40,982 nucleotides of DNA, taken from assembly GCA_031285965.1 (NCBI GenBank), contig JAITVD010000028.1, positions 1 to 40,982 on the forward strand, written 5' to 3'. Made by a program: the position numbers and the translations under genes. The stretch's first letter is position 1. Each line of letters starts with the position of its first letter. This document shows positions 17,146 to 27,746 of the stretch, piece after piece. The notes under the pieces were generated by a model. The model was not told the DNA's origin. It made no database searches and was given only the letters and a program-made list of their open reading frames with translations. This stretch comes from Azoarcus sp. (lineage in GTDB: Bacteria > Pseudomonadota > Gammaproteobacteria > Burkholderiales > Rhodocyclaceae).

Positions 17146-18402
17146 TCAGTCAGCCTGACGGCGCAGGAAAGCGGGGATATCGTACCCGCCCGCCGCGCTG
17201 CTGCCTGCACCACCGCCCACACTGCCGACGCTGCTGCTTATGCTGACGCTGCCCCTGGCGCTGCCCACTGTCGGTTCGACACGGCTATTACGACGACCCG
17301 TGCGGAGGACGGCTGGTATGTTGCTGCCATCGCCTTCCGCGCCGTTCGCGCCCACATAGGTCGGGCCATACGTTCCCGTGGCGCGTTGTTCGGAGCCAAC
17401 ACCAACAATGCGAATCCTCGGTCCCGGTTCCTGCCGCGTGGCGCGTGTGGAGCCTAGCCCCGTCGCCACCACCGTGACGCGCAAGCGGTCTTCCATGCTG
17501 TCGTCGAACACGGTTCCGTATTTGACGAAGGCTTCCTGCGCGGCAAAAGCCTGCACGGTACGCACGGCTTCCCGGACTTCGGACAGTTTCAGGGAATCGC
17601 TGCCGGCGGTGATGTTGACGAGCACGCAGCGCGCACCCGACAGCTCCGTGCCTTCGAGCAGCGGGCTGCCCACGGCCTGTTCTGCGGCAATCCGTGCGCG
17701 ATCCAGTCCGGCGGCTTCAGCGGAACCCATCATGGCGCGACCCATTTCGCCCATTGCCGTGCGCACGTCCTGGAAGTCGACGTTGACCAAGCCCGGCGCG
17801 TTGATGATTTCGGAAATCCCGCCAACTGCCTTGCTGAGCACATTATCCGATGTGCGGAAGCACTCTTTGAGGGGGGCGTCGTCGCCATAGACTTCAAGCA
17901 GCTTGTCGTTGAGCACAACGATGAGCGAGTCGACATAGCGGCTCAGCTCCTCGATGCCGCTCTCGGCCACCCGCAAGCGGTTCTCAAAATCGAAAGGCTT
18001 GGTCACGACCGCGACGCAGAGGATGCCAAGTTCCTTGGCGATTTCAGCCACAACGGGCGCCGCCCCCGTGCCGGTTCCGCCGCCCATGCCTGCGGTAATG
18101 AACACCATGTGGGCATCGCCCAGCGCGTCGGCAATGGTGTCATGCGATTCCTGCGCGGCGGCGCGTCCCGCCTCCGGCTTGGAACCCGCGCCCAGGCCGG
18201 TTGTGCCAAGCTGTATCCTGACCGGGGCAAGGCAACGCGCCAGCACTTGCGCGTCGGTATTGGCGACGATGAAATCGACGCCCTGTATCCCCTCCCGAAT
18301 CATGTGGTCAACAGCGTTGCCGCCCGCTCCCCCGACACCGATCACCTTGATGATGGTCTTGCCATTCGGCGTCCGTTGCTCTTTTTCGACAATTTCAAAC
18401 AT
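17146..18402 (-). CDS. ftsZ: Cell division GTPase FtsZ
   Basis: 418 residues. Tubulin homologue that polymerises with GTP into the Z ring at mid-cell. Nucleotide loops VGGAGGNAVDHM (23-34), the tubulin signature GGGTGTG (107-113) and synergy loop NVDFQDVRTAM (207-217) with catalytic Asp residues. A Gly/Ser/Thr/Arg linker of about 70 residues follows the globular core near 335. The C-terminal peptide DIPAFLRRQAD is intact and would bind FtsA and ZipA-type partners. AGGAG lies nine bases before the ATG. The 187-nt gap to ftsA is the longest inside the cluster and may hold an ftsZ-proximal promoter. Confidence 0.98.
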   Translation of the reverse strand: MFEIVEKEQRTPNGKTIIKVIGVGGAGGNAVDHMIREGIQGVDFIVANTDAQVLARCLAPVRIQLGTTGLGAGSKPEAGRAAAQESHDTIADALGDAHMVFITAGMGGGTGTGAAPVVAEIAKELGILCVAVVTKPFDFENRLRVAESGIEELSRYVDSLIVVLNDKLLEVYGDDAPLKECFRTSDNVLSKAVGGISEIINAPGLVNVDFQDVRTAMGEMGRAMMGSAEAAGLDRARIAAEQAVGSPLLEGTELSGARCVLVNITAGSDSLKLSEVREAVRTVQAFAAQEAFVKYGTVFDDSMEDRLRVTVVATGLGSTRATRQEPGPRIRIVGVGSEQRATGTYGPTYVGANGAEGDGSNIPAVLRTGRRNSRVEPTVGSARGSVSISSSVGSVGGGAGSSAAGGYDIPAFLRRQAD

Positions 18403-18589
18403 TTGCTTCAGCTCCTGGAAAGAAGGTCAAACCTTGGGAATCCCTCCCGGCTGCCGCTCTATGGCAACAGCATCAATGCGAAGTGCTTTATTAGAGCACA
18501 TATGTCATGTTCCGTTTTCGCAATTTTCATCCCCCTGTCGTTACGCCATATCCGGTCAGCGGATTGCCATCCAAAGACCGGAACCGCTT
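18403..18589. other. ftsA-ftsZ intergenic gap
   Basis: 187 bases where most neighbours in the cluster overlap. On the minus strand it contains an AT-richer stretch (CTCTAATAAAG near 18490) that could be a -10 element, but no convincing -35 at proper distance. The ftsZ Shine-Dalgarno AGGAG is at its end. No gene is seen. Confidence 0.35.
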
Positions 18590-19819
18590 TCAGAAATTGC
18601 GCCCGAACCAATCCCTCAGACGCCCCCACCTCTGCTTCACCCACCCGGTATCGCGTGCCTGGATGCCGCGCCTGCGCTGCGCCACGCCCTCGATCACCAG
18701 CCCCATTGCCGCCGCGTACTGCGGGTAGCGGATAACATCCGCGAGCGCCCCGTCATAGAGCGGCGACCCCACCCGCACCGGTAAATGGAAAACATCCTCG
18801 CCCAGTTCCGCCATGCCCGGCATCTGAGCCGCGCCGCCGGTCAAAACAATGCCCGAGGACAGCAGTTCCTCGTAGCCGCTGCGGCGCAGTTCGGCCATCA
18901 CGAGATCGAAAATTTCCGACACGCGAGGCTCGATGACATCGGCCAGCGTCTGGCGCGTCAGCAGCCTCGATGGGCGATCCCCCACGCTAGGCACTTCAAT
19001 CATCTCCTCGGGATCGACCAGCGAGTGCATGGCGACCCCGTAGCGGGTCTTGAGTTCCTCGGCTTCGGCGGTCGGCGTGCGCAGGGTCATGGCAATGTCG
19101 TTCGTCACCAAATCGCCCGCCACCGGGATAACCGCCGTGTGGCGAATCGCGCCTTGCGTAAATACGGCAAGGTCAGCCGTGCCGCCGCCAATGTCGACCA
19201 TGCAAACGCCCAGTTTCTTTTCGTCCTCGGTCAGCACCGCGTAGCTGGAGGCCAGCGGCTGCAAAATCAAATCCATGACTTCAAGCCCGCAGCGGCGCAC
19301 GCACTTGATAACGTTCTGCGCCGCCGACACCGCGCCGGTGACGATATGCACCTTCACTTCGAGCTTGACGCCGCTCATGCCGATAGGCTCGCTGACGCCG
19401 CCCTGCCCGTCGATGATGAATTCCTGGGTCAGGATATGCAGAACTTGCTGCTCTGCCGGAATCGGCATCGCCCGCGCAACCTCGATCACGCGCTCGACAT
19501 CGAATTGCGTCACTTCCTTGTCCTTGATCGCCACCATGCCGTTGGAGTTGAAACTCTTGATGTGGCTGCCCGCGATGCCCGTGTAGAGGTCATGAATCTT
19601 GCAGTCGACCATCAGTTCGACTTCCTGAATCACGCGGGAGATTGCGTCGACAGTGGCTTCAATGTTGACCACCACGCCGCGTTTCAGCCCGCTGGTCGGC
19701 TGCGTGCCCAAGCCCACGACGGACAGACGCCCATCCGCCCTCACTTCGGCCACCATGCAGGTGACTTTCGTCGTGCCGATGTCAAGACCAACGATCAGAT
19801 CTTTGTATTCCTTGCTCAT
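18590..19819 (-). CDS. ftsA: Cell division protein FtsA
   Basis: 409 residues from the ATG at 19819 (MSKEYKDLIVGLDIGTTK). The frame is open 32 codons further upstream but the normal N-terminus and family length favour this start. Actin-like ATPase that tethers FtsZ to the membrane and recruits the late divisome. GLDIGTTKVTC at 11-21 is the phosphate 1 loop and VDIGGGTADLAVF the phosphate 2 loop; a 1C domain lies between. The C-terminal amphipathic helix (WGRLRDWFGRNF) is present for membrane binding. It sits 22 nt after ftsQ. Confidence 0.97.
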   Translation of the reverse strand: MSKEYKDLIVGLDIGTTKVTCMVAEVRADGRLSVVGLGTQPTSGLKRGVVVNIEATVDAISRVIQEVELMVDCKIHDLYTGIAGSHIKSFNSNGMVAIKDKEVTQFDVERVIEVARAMPIPAEQQVLHILTQEFIIDGQGGVSEPIGMSGVKLEVKVHIVTGAVSAAQNVIKCVRRCGLEVMDLILQPLASSYAVLTEDEKKLGVCMVDIGGGTADLAVFTQGAIRHTAVIPVAGDLVTNDIAMTLRTPTAEAEELKTRYGVAMHSLVDPEEMIEVPSVGDRPSRLLTRQTLADVIEPRVSEIFDLVMAELRRSGYEELLSSGIVLTGGAAQMPGMAELGEDVFHLPVRVGSPLYDGALADVIRYPQYAAAMGLVIEGVAQRRRGIQARDTGWVKQRWGRLRDWFGRNF

Positions 19820-19841
19820 TTCCTGTGCCTGTATTCGCCGC

Positions 19842-20663
19842 TCATTGGGACTGTGTTTTGTGATTGACCGGAGCCAGCGCAAAACCGTTCGGATAGCGCA
19901 GGTCGGCATGCGCAATTTTTACGCCAAGGGTCTCCTGCAAACGCGGCCAGGCCGCGACGAAACTCTCCAGCCGCGCCTCAATCGGCGACTGCTCTTGTTC
20001 ACGCCCAAGCGTGATGGACAAACCGTTGTCCAGCCCCAGCCGCCAGCCGCCGCGCGCCGACAAATCCATCCGCACGATTTTTGCCCGCAAGGGCTGCAAT
20101 ATCCTCGAATACGTCCCAAAAGATTCGAGCATGGCAGCCGATGAGCCTTGGGAACCGGAGAATTCGGGCATGACAGCCTTGCTCGAAGCGGGGAACACTT
20201 CGCCTTGGCGGTTAATCAGCCGCACATCCCCGCCGCCATCGTCGGTGTTCTTCCAGTAAGCAACCGCCTCATGCTCTTCGAGGCTCAGTTCGATGCCGTC
20301 CGGCCAGAGGCGGCGCACCTCGGCGCGGCGCACCCAAGGCAGCTTTTCAAAAACCGCACGAACCTCTTCGAGGTTAGCGGTGAAAAAATTGCCCTTGATC
20401 GCAATTCGCGCGGCATGTTCGATCTGTCCCTGCGTCACCTGCGTGGGCGAAGCGCGTAAAACCAGATGCCGCAAAGGAAAAACGGGTTTCGACAAAGCCC
20501 ATGACACCAGCGCCCAGCCCAGCGCGAGCGAAGCACAAAACAGCAGCGCGTTCGAGATCAGATTGAGCGACTTCGGACGATGCCACAGGCCGCCGCGCAC
20601 CACGCCCCGTCCGGCAGCGCCGCGCCTCACGATGCCAGCGGGAGCCTTTCGCTTGTCAGCCAC
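19842..20663 (-). CDS. ftsQ: Cell division protein FtsQ
   Basis: 273 residues from the GTG at 20663. GGGAG six bases upstream supports this start; a TTG at 20678 in the same frame has no ribosome-binding site. Single-pass inner-membrane protein of the divisome: basic cytoplasmic N-terminus ([16 protein letters not shown]), TM helix [24 protein letters not shown] domain beginning [17 protein letters not shown], then the beta domain with [26 protein letters not shown]. It links FtsK to the FtsB-FtsL pair; ftsL is at the other end of this cluster. Overlaps the ddlB end by eight bases. Confidence 0.94.
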   Translation of the reverse strand: MADKRKAPAGIVRRGAAGRGVVRGGLWHRPKSLNLISNALLFCASLALGWALVSWALSKPVFPLRHLVLRASPTQVTQGQIEHAARIAIKGNFFTANLEEVRAVFEKLPWVRRAEVRRLWPDGIELSLEEHEAVAYWKNTDDGGGDVRLINRQGEVFPASSKAVMPEFSGSQGSSAAMLESFGTYSRILQPLRAKIVRMDLSARGGWRLGLDNGLSITLGREQEQSPIEARLESFVAAWPRLQETLGVKIAHADLRYPNGFALAPVNHKTQSQ

Positions 20664-21573
20664 AACGCGCTCCCGCAAGAATTTTCACGCACAGTGCCTC
20701 AAACGACAGTCCGGCCCGACGCGCCGACATCGGAACCAGAGAATGCGAAGTCATCCCCGGCGCGGTGTTGGCTTCCAAAAAGTAATGCCGCCCGTCGCCG
20801 TCCATCAGGAAATCCACCCGTCCCCATCCCGTCGCGCCTAGGGCATCGAACGCTTTTTTCGCGCCCGCCTGAATTTCAGCGGCCTTTTCAGGCGGCAGAT
20901 CAGCGGGGCAAATGTAGCGGGTATCGTCGCGCAGGTATTTGGCCTCATAGTCGTAGAACGCCGTCGCAGGCTCAATCTTGACGATGGGCAGGGCTTCGTC
21001 CCCAAGAATGCCCACCGTGTATTCCCCGCCCATGACGCCTTTTTCCGCCATGATGAGGTCGCCGTGCTGACGCGCCGATTCAAAAGCGGCTTTCAGCCCG
21101 CCGGGTTCCGTCACCATGAACACGCCGATAGAGGAACCTTCCCGCGCCGGTTTGACGAAAAGCGGCAAGCCGAGGCGTTTTTCCACAGCATCGAACGCCG
21201 AGTGCTCATCGAGCAGTGCGTATTCCGGTATCGGCAAGCCCGCCGCTTGCCAGATGAGCTTGGTGCGGAACTTGTCCATGCCGATGGCGGATGCCATCAC
21301 GCCCGGCCCCGTGTAGGGAATGCCCATGATTTCCAGCGCACCCTGAATCGCGCCGTTTTCGCCATATCCGCCATGCAGGGCGATGAACACGCGCTGGAAA
21401 GCCTTGAGCGCGTCCAGCGGCTCGCTGGCCGGGTCAAAGGCATGCGCGTCGATGCCTTGGCTCTTCAAGGCCGCCAGCACGCCCTTGCCGCTGTTCAGCG
21501 ACACTTCGCGCTCGCCGGAAGTTCCGCCCATCAACACCGCGACCCTGCCGAAATCCTGTTTCATCTTATTCAT
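20656..21573 (-). CDS. ddlB: D-alanine--D-alanine ligase
   Basis: About 305 residues from the ATG at 21573; the ATG at 21564 would shorten it by three. Further upstream the frame is out-of-frame murC sequence. ATP-grasp enzyme making the D-Ala-D-Ala dipeptide used by MurF. Motifs: [19 protein letters not shown] near the start, [13 protein letters not shown] (66-78), [15 protein letters not shown] (87-101), [11 protein letters not shown] and [17 protein letters not shown] near the end (Mg-binding Glu and Asn). It overlaps murC by eight bases and ftsQ by eight. Confidence 0.96.
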   Translation of the reverse strand: MNKMKQDFGRVAVLMGGTSGEREVSLNSGKGVLAALKSQGIDAHAFDPASEPLDALKAFQRVFIALHGGYGENGAIQGALEIMGIPYTGPGVMASAIGMDKFRTKLIWQAAGLPIPEYALLDEHSAFDAVEKRLGLPLFVKPAREGSSIGVFMVTEPGGLKAAFESARQHGDLIMAEKGVMGGEYTVGILGDEALPIVKIEPATAFYDYEAKYLRDDTRYICPADLPPEKAAEIQAGAKKAFDALGATGWGRVDFLMDGDGRHYFLEANTAPGMTSHSLVPMSARRAGLSFEALCVKILAGARCG

Positions 21574-22963
21574 CCGCCCGGAATTGAACGATTTTTTGCG
21601 GAATGCCGCCAATCGAGCCAGCGCCCATCGTGAGCACCACATCGCCGTCACGCGCCGTCTCCAGAACGCGCAGCGGCATGTCGGCGATGTTCTCGACGAA
21701 TATCGGCTCCACCTTGCCCGCCACCCTGAGCGCCCGCGCCAGCGCGCGGGCATCGGCGGCAACGATGGGCGCTTCCCCCGCCGCATAGACATCGGCCAGC
21801 AAAAGCGCGTCGACGCTGGAGAGCACGCTCACGAAATCCTCAAAGCAATCGCGTGTGCGGGTATAGCGATGCGGCTGGAACGCCAGCACCAGCCGTCTGC
21901 CCGGAAACGCCCCCCGCGCCGCCGCCAGCGTGGCAGCCATCTCGGCGGGGTGATGCCCGTAATCATCGACGAGGGTGAAACTGCCGCCCTGCCGCAAGGC
22001 GATTTCGCCGTACCGCTGAAAACGCCGCCCCACGCCCCTGAATTCCGCCAGCGCCTTGACGACAGCCTCGTCCGGCGCTTGCGCTTCGGCGGCAACGCCA
22101 ATCGCCGCCAGCGCGTTCAGCACGTTGTGCATCCCCGGCGTATTGAGCACGATGGGCAAACGTCCCCGCGTATCGCGCCGGATGACATCGAACAGCATCC
22201 GCGCACCGTCGGCGCGGACGTTTTCGGCGTAAATATCGGCTTCCGGCGACAGCCCGTAGCTCACCACCTGTTTTGTGACATGCGGCAAAATTTCGCGCAC
22301 ATGCGGGTCATCCTGGCAGAGCACGGCCACGCCATAGAACGGCAGCCGGTTGAGAAATTCCACGAAAGTCTGCCTCAAACGGCTGAAATCGTGCCCGTAG
22401 GTTTCCATGTGGTCGGCGTCGATATTGGTGACGACCGAAACCACCGGGGTCAGGTACAGGAACGAGGCATCCGATTCGTCGGCCTCGGCAACCAGATAAT
22501 CGCCCGTACCCAAGCGGGCATTCGCCCCCGCCGCGTTCAAGCGCCCGCCAATCACAAAAGTGGGGTCAAGACCCGCTTCGCCCAGAATGCTGGCAACCAA
22601 GCTCGTCGTCGTCGTCTTGCCGTGCGTCCCGGCAATGGCAATGCCCTGCTTCAGGCGCATCAGTTCCGCCAGCATCAGCGCGCGCGGAACGACCGGAATA
22701 TTGGCCTGATGCGCGAATTGGACTTCCGGGTTGCTGTCCTTGACCGCCGTCGACACCACAACCGCATGCGCCCCGATGATGTTCTCCGCCGCATGGCCAA
22801 TCACGATGCGGATGCCCAGCCCCGCCAGACGCTCGGTCACGGCGGAAGCCGCGAGGTCGGAACCGGAAACCTGATAGCCAAGATTGGCGAACACTTCGGC
22901 AATGCCGCTCATGCCTGAGCCGCCGATGCCTGTGAAATGGATGTTCTTGACCTTGTTCTTCAT
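21566..22963 (-). CDS. murC: UDP-N-acetylmuramate--L-alanine ligase
   Basis: 465 residues from the ATG at 22963, which overlaps the murG TGA as ATGA. Adds L-alanine, the first residue of the peptidoglycan stem peptide. Rossmann start [18 protein letters not shown] (UDP-binding), ATP loop [10 protein letters not shown] at 111-120, EADESDASF, and the C-terminal DDYGHHPAE and FQPHRYTRT motifs typical of MurC. Full length and without anomalies. It lies between murG and ddlB, the classical order. Confidence 0.97.
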   Translation of the reverse strand: MKNKVKNIHFTGIGGSGMSGIAEVFANLGYQVSGSDLAASAVTERLAGLGIRIVIGHAAENIIGAHAVVVSTAVKDSNPEVQFAHQANIPVVPRALMLAELMRLKQGIAIAGTHGKTTTTSLVASILGEAGLDPTFVIGGRLNAAGANARLGTGDYLVAEADESDASFLYLTPVVSVVTNIDADHMETYGHDFSRLRQTFVEFLNRLPFYGVAVLCQDDPHVREILPHVTKQVVSYGLSPEADIYAENVRADGARMLFDVIRRDTRGRLPIVLNTPGMHNVLNALAAIGVAAEAQAPDEAVVKALAEFRGVGRRFQRYGEIALRQGGSFTLVDDYGHHPAEMAATLAAARGAFPGRRLVLAFQPHRYTRTRDCFEDFVSVLSSVDALLLADVYAAGEAPIVAADARALARALRVAGKVEPIFVENIADMPLRVLETARDGDVVLTMGAGSIGGIPQKIVQFRADE

Positions 22964-24030
22964 GGCTTGTCCCGTGCTAGCAGTTCTTCGCACATATCCG
23001 CCACATCCACGGCAGCCAGCGGCCTTGCCAGCGCCCGCGCGTTTTCCGCCATGCGCAGCAATTGCCCGCGTTCAGTATTCGAGAACAATTCCGCCAGCTT
23101 TTCAGGGCTGAGGTCAGGCTGCGGCATGAGCCACGCGGCTTCCCGCGAGGAAAGGAATTGGGCGTTAGCCGTTTGGTGGTCGTCGACCGCGTGGGGATAA
23201 GGAACCAATACGCTGGCCGCGCCCACTGCCGTCAATTCGGCAATGGTGAGCGCCCCGGCGCGGCAGATCACGAGGTCGGCCTCGGCATAGGCTGTTGCCA
23301 TGTCGTCGATGAAGGGACGCAAATCGCCCTCGACCCCGACAGCCGCATAGGCCGCCCGCAAAGCCTCTATCTGTTTCTCGCCCGCTTGATGCACAACCAC
23401 GGGACGGCGCTCGGGCGAAATCATCGCCAGCGCCTTGGGAACCGCGTCGTTGAGCGCCGCCGCGCCAAGGCTTCCGCCAACGACCAGCAAGCGCAGCGCC
23501 CCCTCGCGCCCCGCGAAACGCATCGCGGGCGGCGCGGTGGCGATAATTTCGTCGCGCACGGGGTTGCCCACCCATCGCGCCTCCGGCAGGCTCCCCGGAA
23601 AACCGGAGAGCACAGAAGCGGCAAAGCGCCCCAATACCTTATTGGCCAGCCCGGCAATGGAATTCTGTTCATGCAGCACCAGCGGGCAACCCCGGACAAT
23701 CGCCATAAGCCCGGCAGGGAAGGTGATATAGCCGCCCAAGCCGACCACCACGTCCGGGCGCACACGGGACAATATTTTCCATGCCTGCCCGCAGCCCCGC
23801 GCCAGATTGAGCGGCAGCATCAGCTTGCGCACCAAGCCTTTGCCGCGCAGCGCCCCGAAACGCAGGCATTCCATCTGGTATCCGCGTGAAGGCACGATCC
23901 GCGCCTCCATGCCGTCCGGGTTGCCAAGCCAGAGAACTTCCCACCCGCGCCCGCGCAGGCAATCGGCAACGGCAATGCCGGGGAAGATATGCCCGCCCGT
24001 TCCGCCCGCCATCACCAGCGCCGTTTTCAT
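22960..24030 (-). CDS. murG: Undecaprenyldiphospho-muramoylpentapeptide GlcNAc transferase
   Basis: 356 residues from the ATG at 24030 ([18 protein letters not shown]), overlapping the ftsW stop as ATGA; upstream codons in frame belong to ftsW sequence in another frame. Peripheral inner-membrane glycosyltransferase (GT28) converting lipid I to lipid II with UDP-GlcNAc. G-loop GGTGGH at 9-14, [24 protein letters not shown], and the donor-binding [15 protein letters not shown] plus [14 protein letters not shown] are all conserved. It acts directly on MraY's product and hands lipid II to the SEDS/flippase proteins encoded alongside. Confidence 0.97.
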   Translation of the reverse strand: MKTALVMAGGTGGHIFPGIAVADCLRGRGWEVLWLGNPDGMEARIVPSRGYQMECLRFGALRGKGLVRKLMLPLNLARGCGQAWKILSRVRPDVVVGLGGYITFPAGLMAIVRGCPLVLHEQNSIAGLANKVLGRFAASVLSGFPGSLPEARWVGNPVRDEIIATAPPAMRFAGREGALRLLVVGGSLGAAALNDAVPKALAMISPERRPVVVHQAGEKQIEALRAAYAAVGVEGDLRPFIDDMATAYAEADLVICRAGALTIAELTAVGAASVLVPYPHAVDDHQTANAQFLSSREAAWLMPQPDLSPEKLAELFSNTERGQLLRMAENARALARPLAAVDVADMCEELLARDKP

Positions 24031-25262
24031 ACGTTGCCCCCTCGTTTCAGTACCCGCGTTTCCCAGTCGATGCGCAGCAAGATGCCGAGCGCCAAGCAAG
24101 TAGCGAGCAAGCTGGAGCCTCCGTAGCTCATCATCGGCAGGGTAAAGCCCTTGGTCGGCAGCAAACCCATGTTCACGCCCATGCTGATAAACGCCTGCAC
24201 GCCAATCCACAGGCCGATGGCCTGGGCGACCAGCCCGGAAAAATAGCGTTCAAGCCGGATGGCCTCGCGCCCGATGACGAAAGCGCGCTGAACCAGCAGC
24301 ACAAAAAGCGTAACGACGACGAACACGCCGACGAACCCCAGTTCCTCGGCAATGACCGCGAGCAGAAAATCGGTATGCGATTCAGGCAGATAGAACAGTT
24401 TTTCGATGCTGCCGCCAAGACCCACGCCGAACCATTCGCCCCGCCCGAAAGCAATCAGCGCATGTGTTAATTGATAGCCGTCCCCGAACGGGTCGGCCCA
24501 AGGATCCATGAAACCGAGAATGCGGGCGCGCATGTAGGGAAAAATCCAGATCAGGAGGGGGAAACTGACACATGCCGCCAGCCCCAGCAGCAGGAAAACG
24601 CGCAGGCCAACGCCCCCCAGAAAAAGCACGCCAAACGCAATGCTCGCCACCACCACGAACGCGCCAAAATCCGGCTCGGACAGCAGCAGGCAGCCCACAA
24701 AGAGAATCACGCCCATCATCGGCATGAAGCCCTTTTTGAAACTGCCCATGACATCGAGCTTGCGCACCGTGTAGTCGGCGGCGTAGATTGCCACGAAGAG
24801 CTTCACCAGCTCGGAGGGCTGAAAACTCAGCGGCCCCAGCACCAGCCAGCGCCGGCTGCCGCCAACCTTGTGGCCAATGCCCGGAATCAGCACCAGCACC
24901 AGCAAGACCACCCCGATCAGGAAGAGCCAAGGCGCTGCGCGCTGCCACAGTTCCATTCTGACGTGGAACACGAGCAAGCCCCCCACCAGCCCCACGCCGA
25001 GGAAAAGCATGTGCCTTATCAAAAAATACTCGGCTTGGTAGTTCGTATAGGCGCTGCCTTCGGCAGTCGCAATCGAAGCCGAATAGACCATGACCAAACC
25101 GAGCGTCAGCAGGATGACGGCAGACCAGGCCAGCATCGGATCGATTTCGCTCACTGGCCCGTACGGCTTAGCCAAGCGCCCCGCCGTGCGGGCGGCGATG
25201 CCATCGCTGCGGCTCGCCGCGATGCCGGAAAAAACCCCTGTCAAGCTGCTGGAGAAGCTCAT
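24027..25262 (-). CDS. ftsW: SEDS peptidoglycan polymerase FtsW
   Basis: 411 residues. Multi-pass inner-membrane septal glycosyltransferase working with the transpeptidase FtsI. A cytoplasmic N-terminus of about 40 residues is followed by about ten hydrophobic helices. Family signatures: MVYSAS in the first helix, [40 protein letters not shown] and the C-terminal [30 protein letters not shown]. It starts at 25262 overlapping the murD stop as ATGA and overlaps murG the same way. The N-terminus is somewhat longer than in E. coli and is Ser/Ala/Arg-rich. Confidence 0.97.
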   Translation of the reverse strand: MSFSSSLTGVFSGIAASRSDGIAARTAGRLAKPYGPVSEIDPMLAWSAVILLTLGLVMVYSASIATAEGSAYTNYQAEYFLIRHMLFLGVGLVGGLLVFHVRMELWQRAAPWLFLIGVVLLVLVLIPGIGHKVGGSRRWLVLGPLSFQPSELVKLFVAIYAADYTVRKLDVMGSFKKGFMPMMGVILFVGCLLLSEPDFGAFVVVASIAFGVLFLGGVGLRVFLLLGLAACVSFPLLIWIFPYMRARILGFMDPWADPFGDGYQLTHALIAFGRGEWFGVGLGGSIEKLFYLPESHTDFLLAVIAEELGFVGVFVVVTLFVLLVQRAFVIGREAIRLERYFSGLVAQAIGLWIGVQAFISMGVNMGLLPTKGFTLPMMSYGGSSLLATCLALGILLRIDWETRVLKRGGNV

Positions 25263-26623
25263 CGCCCGCCCCCCCGCAAAGCCCGCACGGCCTTGATGAA
25301 CGCTTCGGCGCGGTGCGCGTAATCCCTAAACATGTCCCAGCTCGCGCAAGCGGGCGAAAGCAACACGCAATCTCCTGCCACGGCCTGTTCCGCAAGCCAG
25401 CACACAGCGTTTTCCAAGCCACCGAAAGAGCGCACAGGCACGCCGCTGCCTTCGATGGCATTTCCGATGAGCGGAGCGTCCCGACCTATCAGCGCCACGG
25501 CGCGTCCGTGACGTTCAATTGCCCCTTTCAGCGGCGCGAAATCCTGCCCTTTGCCATCGCCGCCGAGCAGAATCGCCACAGGCCGCCCCATGCCTTCAAT
25601 GGCGGCCAGCGTCGCGCCAACGTTCGTGCCCTTGGAATCATCGACGTACAGCACGCCGTCAATTTCCGCGACGGGTTCGACCCGGTGCGGCAAGCCCCTG
25701 AATGTCCTGAGCGCGGGCAAGGCTTCTTCGGCTTCCACGCCGACGGCGCGGCACAGCGCCAGCGCGGCCATGACATTGGCGGCGTTGTGCCGCCCCTTGA
25801 CGGGCAACTCATCCAAGGCAATCAGGCGTTGCCGCCCAAAATAAACAGCGCCATTTTCGATGCCGTAATGCCCGTCCGACGGTGCGGAATCCAGCCCAAA
25901 TGTCACCGCGCCGGAACCGATTCCTTCAAGCGCCAGACTTCGCCCATCATCACGATTGAGTACCCGCAAAGTGGCCGGATTCTGAAAAATCCGCGCTTTG
26001 GCCTGGGCGTAATCGCCGAGGGAAGCGTAACGGTCAAGATGGTCTTCGCTGACGTTGAGCACCGTCGCGGCTTGCGCCGCCAGCCGATGCGTAATTTCCA
26101 ACTGGAAGCTGGACAGTTCCAGCACCCAAGCCTGCGGCAGCTTTTTGGCGGCAAGCGCCGCCATCAGCGCGTCGAGCAGCGAAGGCGAGATATTGCCGCA
26201 AGCCACCGCTTCCACGCCCGCGCCGTTCAGCAGGTGCGCGACCAGCGCGGTGGTCGTGGTTTTGCCGTTCGAGCCAGTAATCGCCAGCACTTTCGATTCC
26301 GGCACAAACACCTTGATTGCGTCGGCAAACAAATCCACTTCGGAAACAATCGGGATGTGCGCGGCGGCGGCAAGAATCGGTGTCGCCTTGGGTATGCCGG
26401 GCGAGAGCGCAATCGCTTCCGCGCCATCGAACATTTCCGGTGCGAACGCGCCCGCGATGACTTCAATCTGCGGCGCGAACGCTTCCAGCGCGGCACGGTT
26501 GGGCGGATTCTCGCGGCTGTCGGCAACGCGCACGGCAGCGCCTTGGCCATGCAGCCACTTCGCCATCGCCAGCCCGGATTCGCCCAAGCCCATCACGAGA
26601 AAATTTCTGCCCGCCAGTTCCAT
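25259..26623 (-). CDS. murD: UDP-N-acetylmuramoyl-L-alanine--D-glutamate ligase
   Basis: 454 residues. Cytoplasmic ATP-dependent addition of D-glutamate to UDP-MurNAc-L-Ala. N-terminal [15 protein letters not shown] for UDP binding, ATP loop [15 protein letters not shown] from 117, [18 protein letters not shown] and the C-terminal [13 protein letters not shown] and [20 protein letters not shown] signatures. Starts seven bases after mraY, one of the few true gaps in the cluster, and overlaps ftsW by four bases. Confidence 0.97.
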   Translation of the reverse strand: MELAGRNFLVMGLGESGLAMAKWLHGQGAAVRVADSRENPPNRAALEAFAPQIEVIAGAFAPEMFDGAEAIALSPGIPKATPILAAAAHIPIVSEVDLFADAIKVFVPESKVLAITGSNGKTTTTALVAHLLNGAGVEAVACGNISPSLLDALMAALAAKKLPQAWVLELSSFQLEITHRLAAQAATVLNVSEDHLDRYASLGDYAQAKARIFQNPATLRVLNRDDGRSLALEGIGSGAVTFGLDSAPSDGHYGIENGAVYFGRQRLIALDELPVKGRHNAANVMAALALCRAVGVEAEEALPALRTFRGLPHRVEPVAEIDGVLYVDDSKGTNVGATLAAIEGMGRPVAILLGGDGKGQDFAPLKGAIERHGRAVALIGRDAPLIGNAIEGSGVPVRSFGGLENAVCWLAEQAVAGDCVLLSPACASWDMFRDYAHRAEAFIKAVRALRGGGR

Positions 26624-26630
26624 TTTCTGC

Positions 26631-27746
26631 CTATCTCAGTTTCAGTGTCGCCAGTCCGGCGAGCACCAGCATGAGCGTGATGATCCAGAAGCGAACCACC
26701 ACCTGCGTTTCCTTCCAACCGCTTTGCTCAAAATGGTGGTGCAGCGGCGCCATGAGCAAGATGCGCCGTCCCTGTCCGTATTTCCTTTTGGTGTATTTGA
26801 ACCAAGAAACCTGCACCATGACGGAGAGCGTCTCCACGACGAAAAGCCCGCCCATGATGAAGAGCACGATTTCTTGGCGCACGATGACCGCCACGCATCC
26901 GAGCGCCGCGCCAAGCGCCAGCGCCCCGACATCGCCCATGAACACTTCTGCCGGATAGGCGTTGAACCACAAAAAGCCCAGCCCCGCGCCCACGATGGCG
27001 CCCAGCACGATGCACAACTCACCCGCGCCGGGAACGGAAGGAATCAGCAGGTATTTGGCCAGTTCGGCATTGCCGCTCGCAAAGGCAAAGATGCCCAAAG
27101 CGCCCGCCACCATCACCGTCGGCATGATGGCGAGGCCGTCCAGCCCATCGGTCAGGTTGACCGCGTTAGAAGTGCCGACGATGACGAAATAGGTCAGCAC
27201 GACGAAACCGTATATCCCAAGCGGATACGCGACGCTCTTGAAAAACGGCACGATCAGGCTTGTTTGCGCCGCGACTTGCGCCGGACTGTCCGCCATGATG
27301 GCGAGAAACACCGCCGCGCCCGCGCCGAGCACCGACTGCCAGAAGAATTTCCAACGCGCCGCCAACCCGTTCGGGTCGCGGAAAACTACTTTTTTCCAGT
27401 CGTCGTACCAACCGACGATGCCGAAGCCGAGCGTGACCACGAGCACCGTCCAGACATAGCGGTTAGAGAGGTCGCCCCACAAGAACGTGGTCAATGTCAC
27501 CGCGATCAAAATCAGGATGCCGCCCATCGTGGGGGTTCCGGTTTTGACGATGTGCGCCTGCGGCCCGTCGGTACGCACCGCCTGCCCGATTTTTTTCGCC
27601 GCCAGCCAGCGGATGACCCACGGCCCGATGGCAAGCGAGAAAAAGAGAGCCGTCATCACCGACAGCAAAGTTCGCAGCGTGATGTAGTTGAACACACCGA
27701 AGCCGCGAACATGCTGGCCGAGCCATTGAGACAATTCGAGCAGCAT
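26631..27746 (-). CDS. mraY: Phospho-MurNAc-pentapeptide transferase
   Basis: 371 residues. Integral membrane enzyme that transfers phospho-MurNAc-pentapeptide to undecaprenyl phosphate, giving lipid I. About ten TM helices; catalytic Asp115-Asp116 in [20 protein letters not shown] with the third Asp, [11 protein letters not shown], and the HHH loop [22 protein letters not shown] at 68-76 is also diagnostic. The A of its ATG is the last base of the murF TGA (TGATG). Slightly longer than the E. coli protein (360), mainly by loop residues. Confidence 0.97.
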   Translation of the reverse strand: MLLELSQWLGQHVRGFGVFNYITLRTLLSVMTALFFSLAIGPWVIRWLAAKKIGQAVRTDGPQAHIVKTGTPTMGGILILIAVTLTTFLWGDLSNRYVWTVLVVTLGFGIVGWYDDWKKVVFRDPNGLAARWKFFWQSVLGAGAAVFLAIMADSPAQVAAQTSLIVPFFKSVAYPLGIYGFVVLTYFVIVGTSNAVNLTDGLDGLAIMPTVMVAGALGIFAFASGNAELAKYLLIPSVPGAGELCIVLGAIVGAGLGFLWFNAYPAEVFMGDVGALALGAALGCVAVIVRQEIVLFIMGGLFVVETLSVMVQVSWFKYTKRKYGQGRRILLMAPLHHHFEQSGWKETQVVVRFWIITLMLVLAGLATLKLR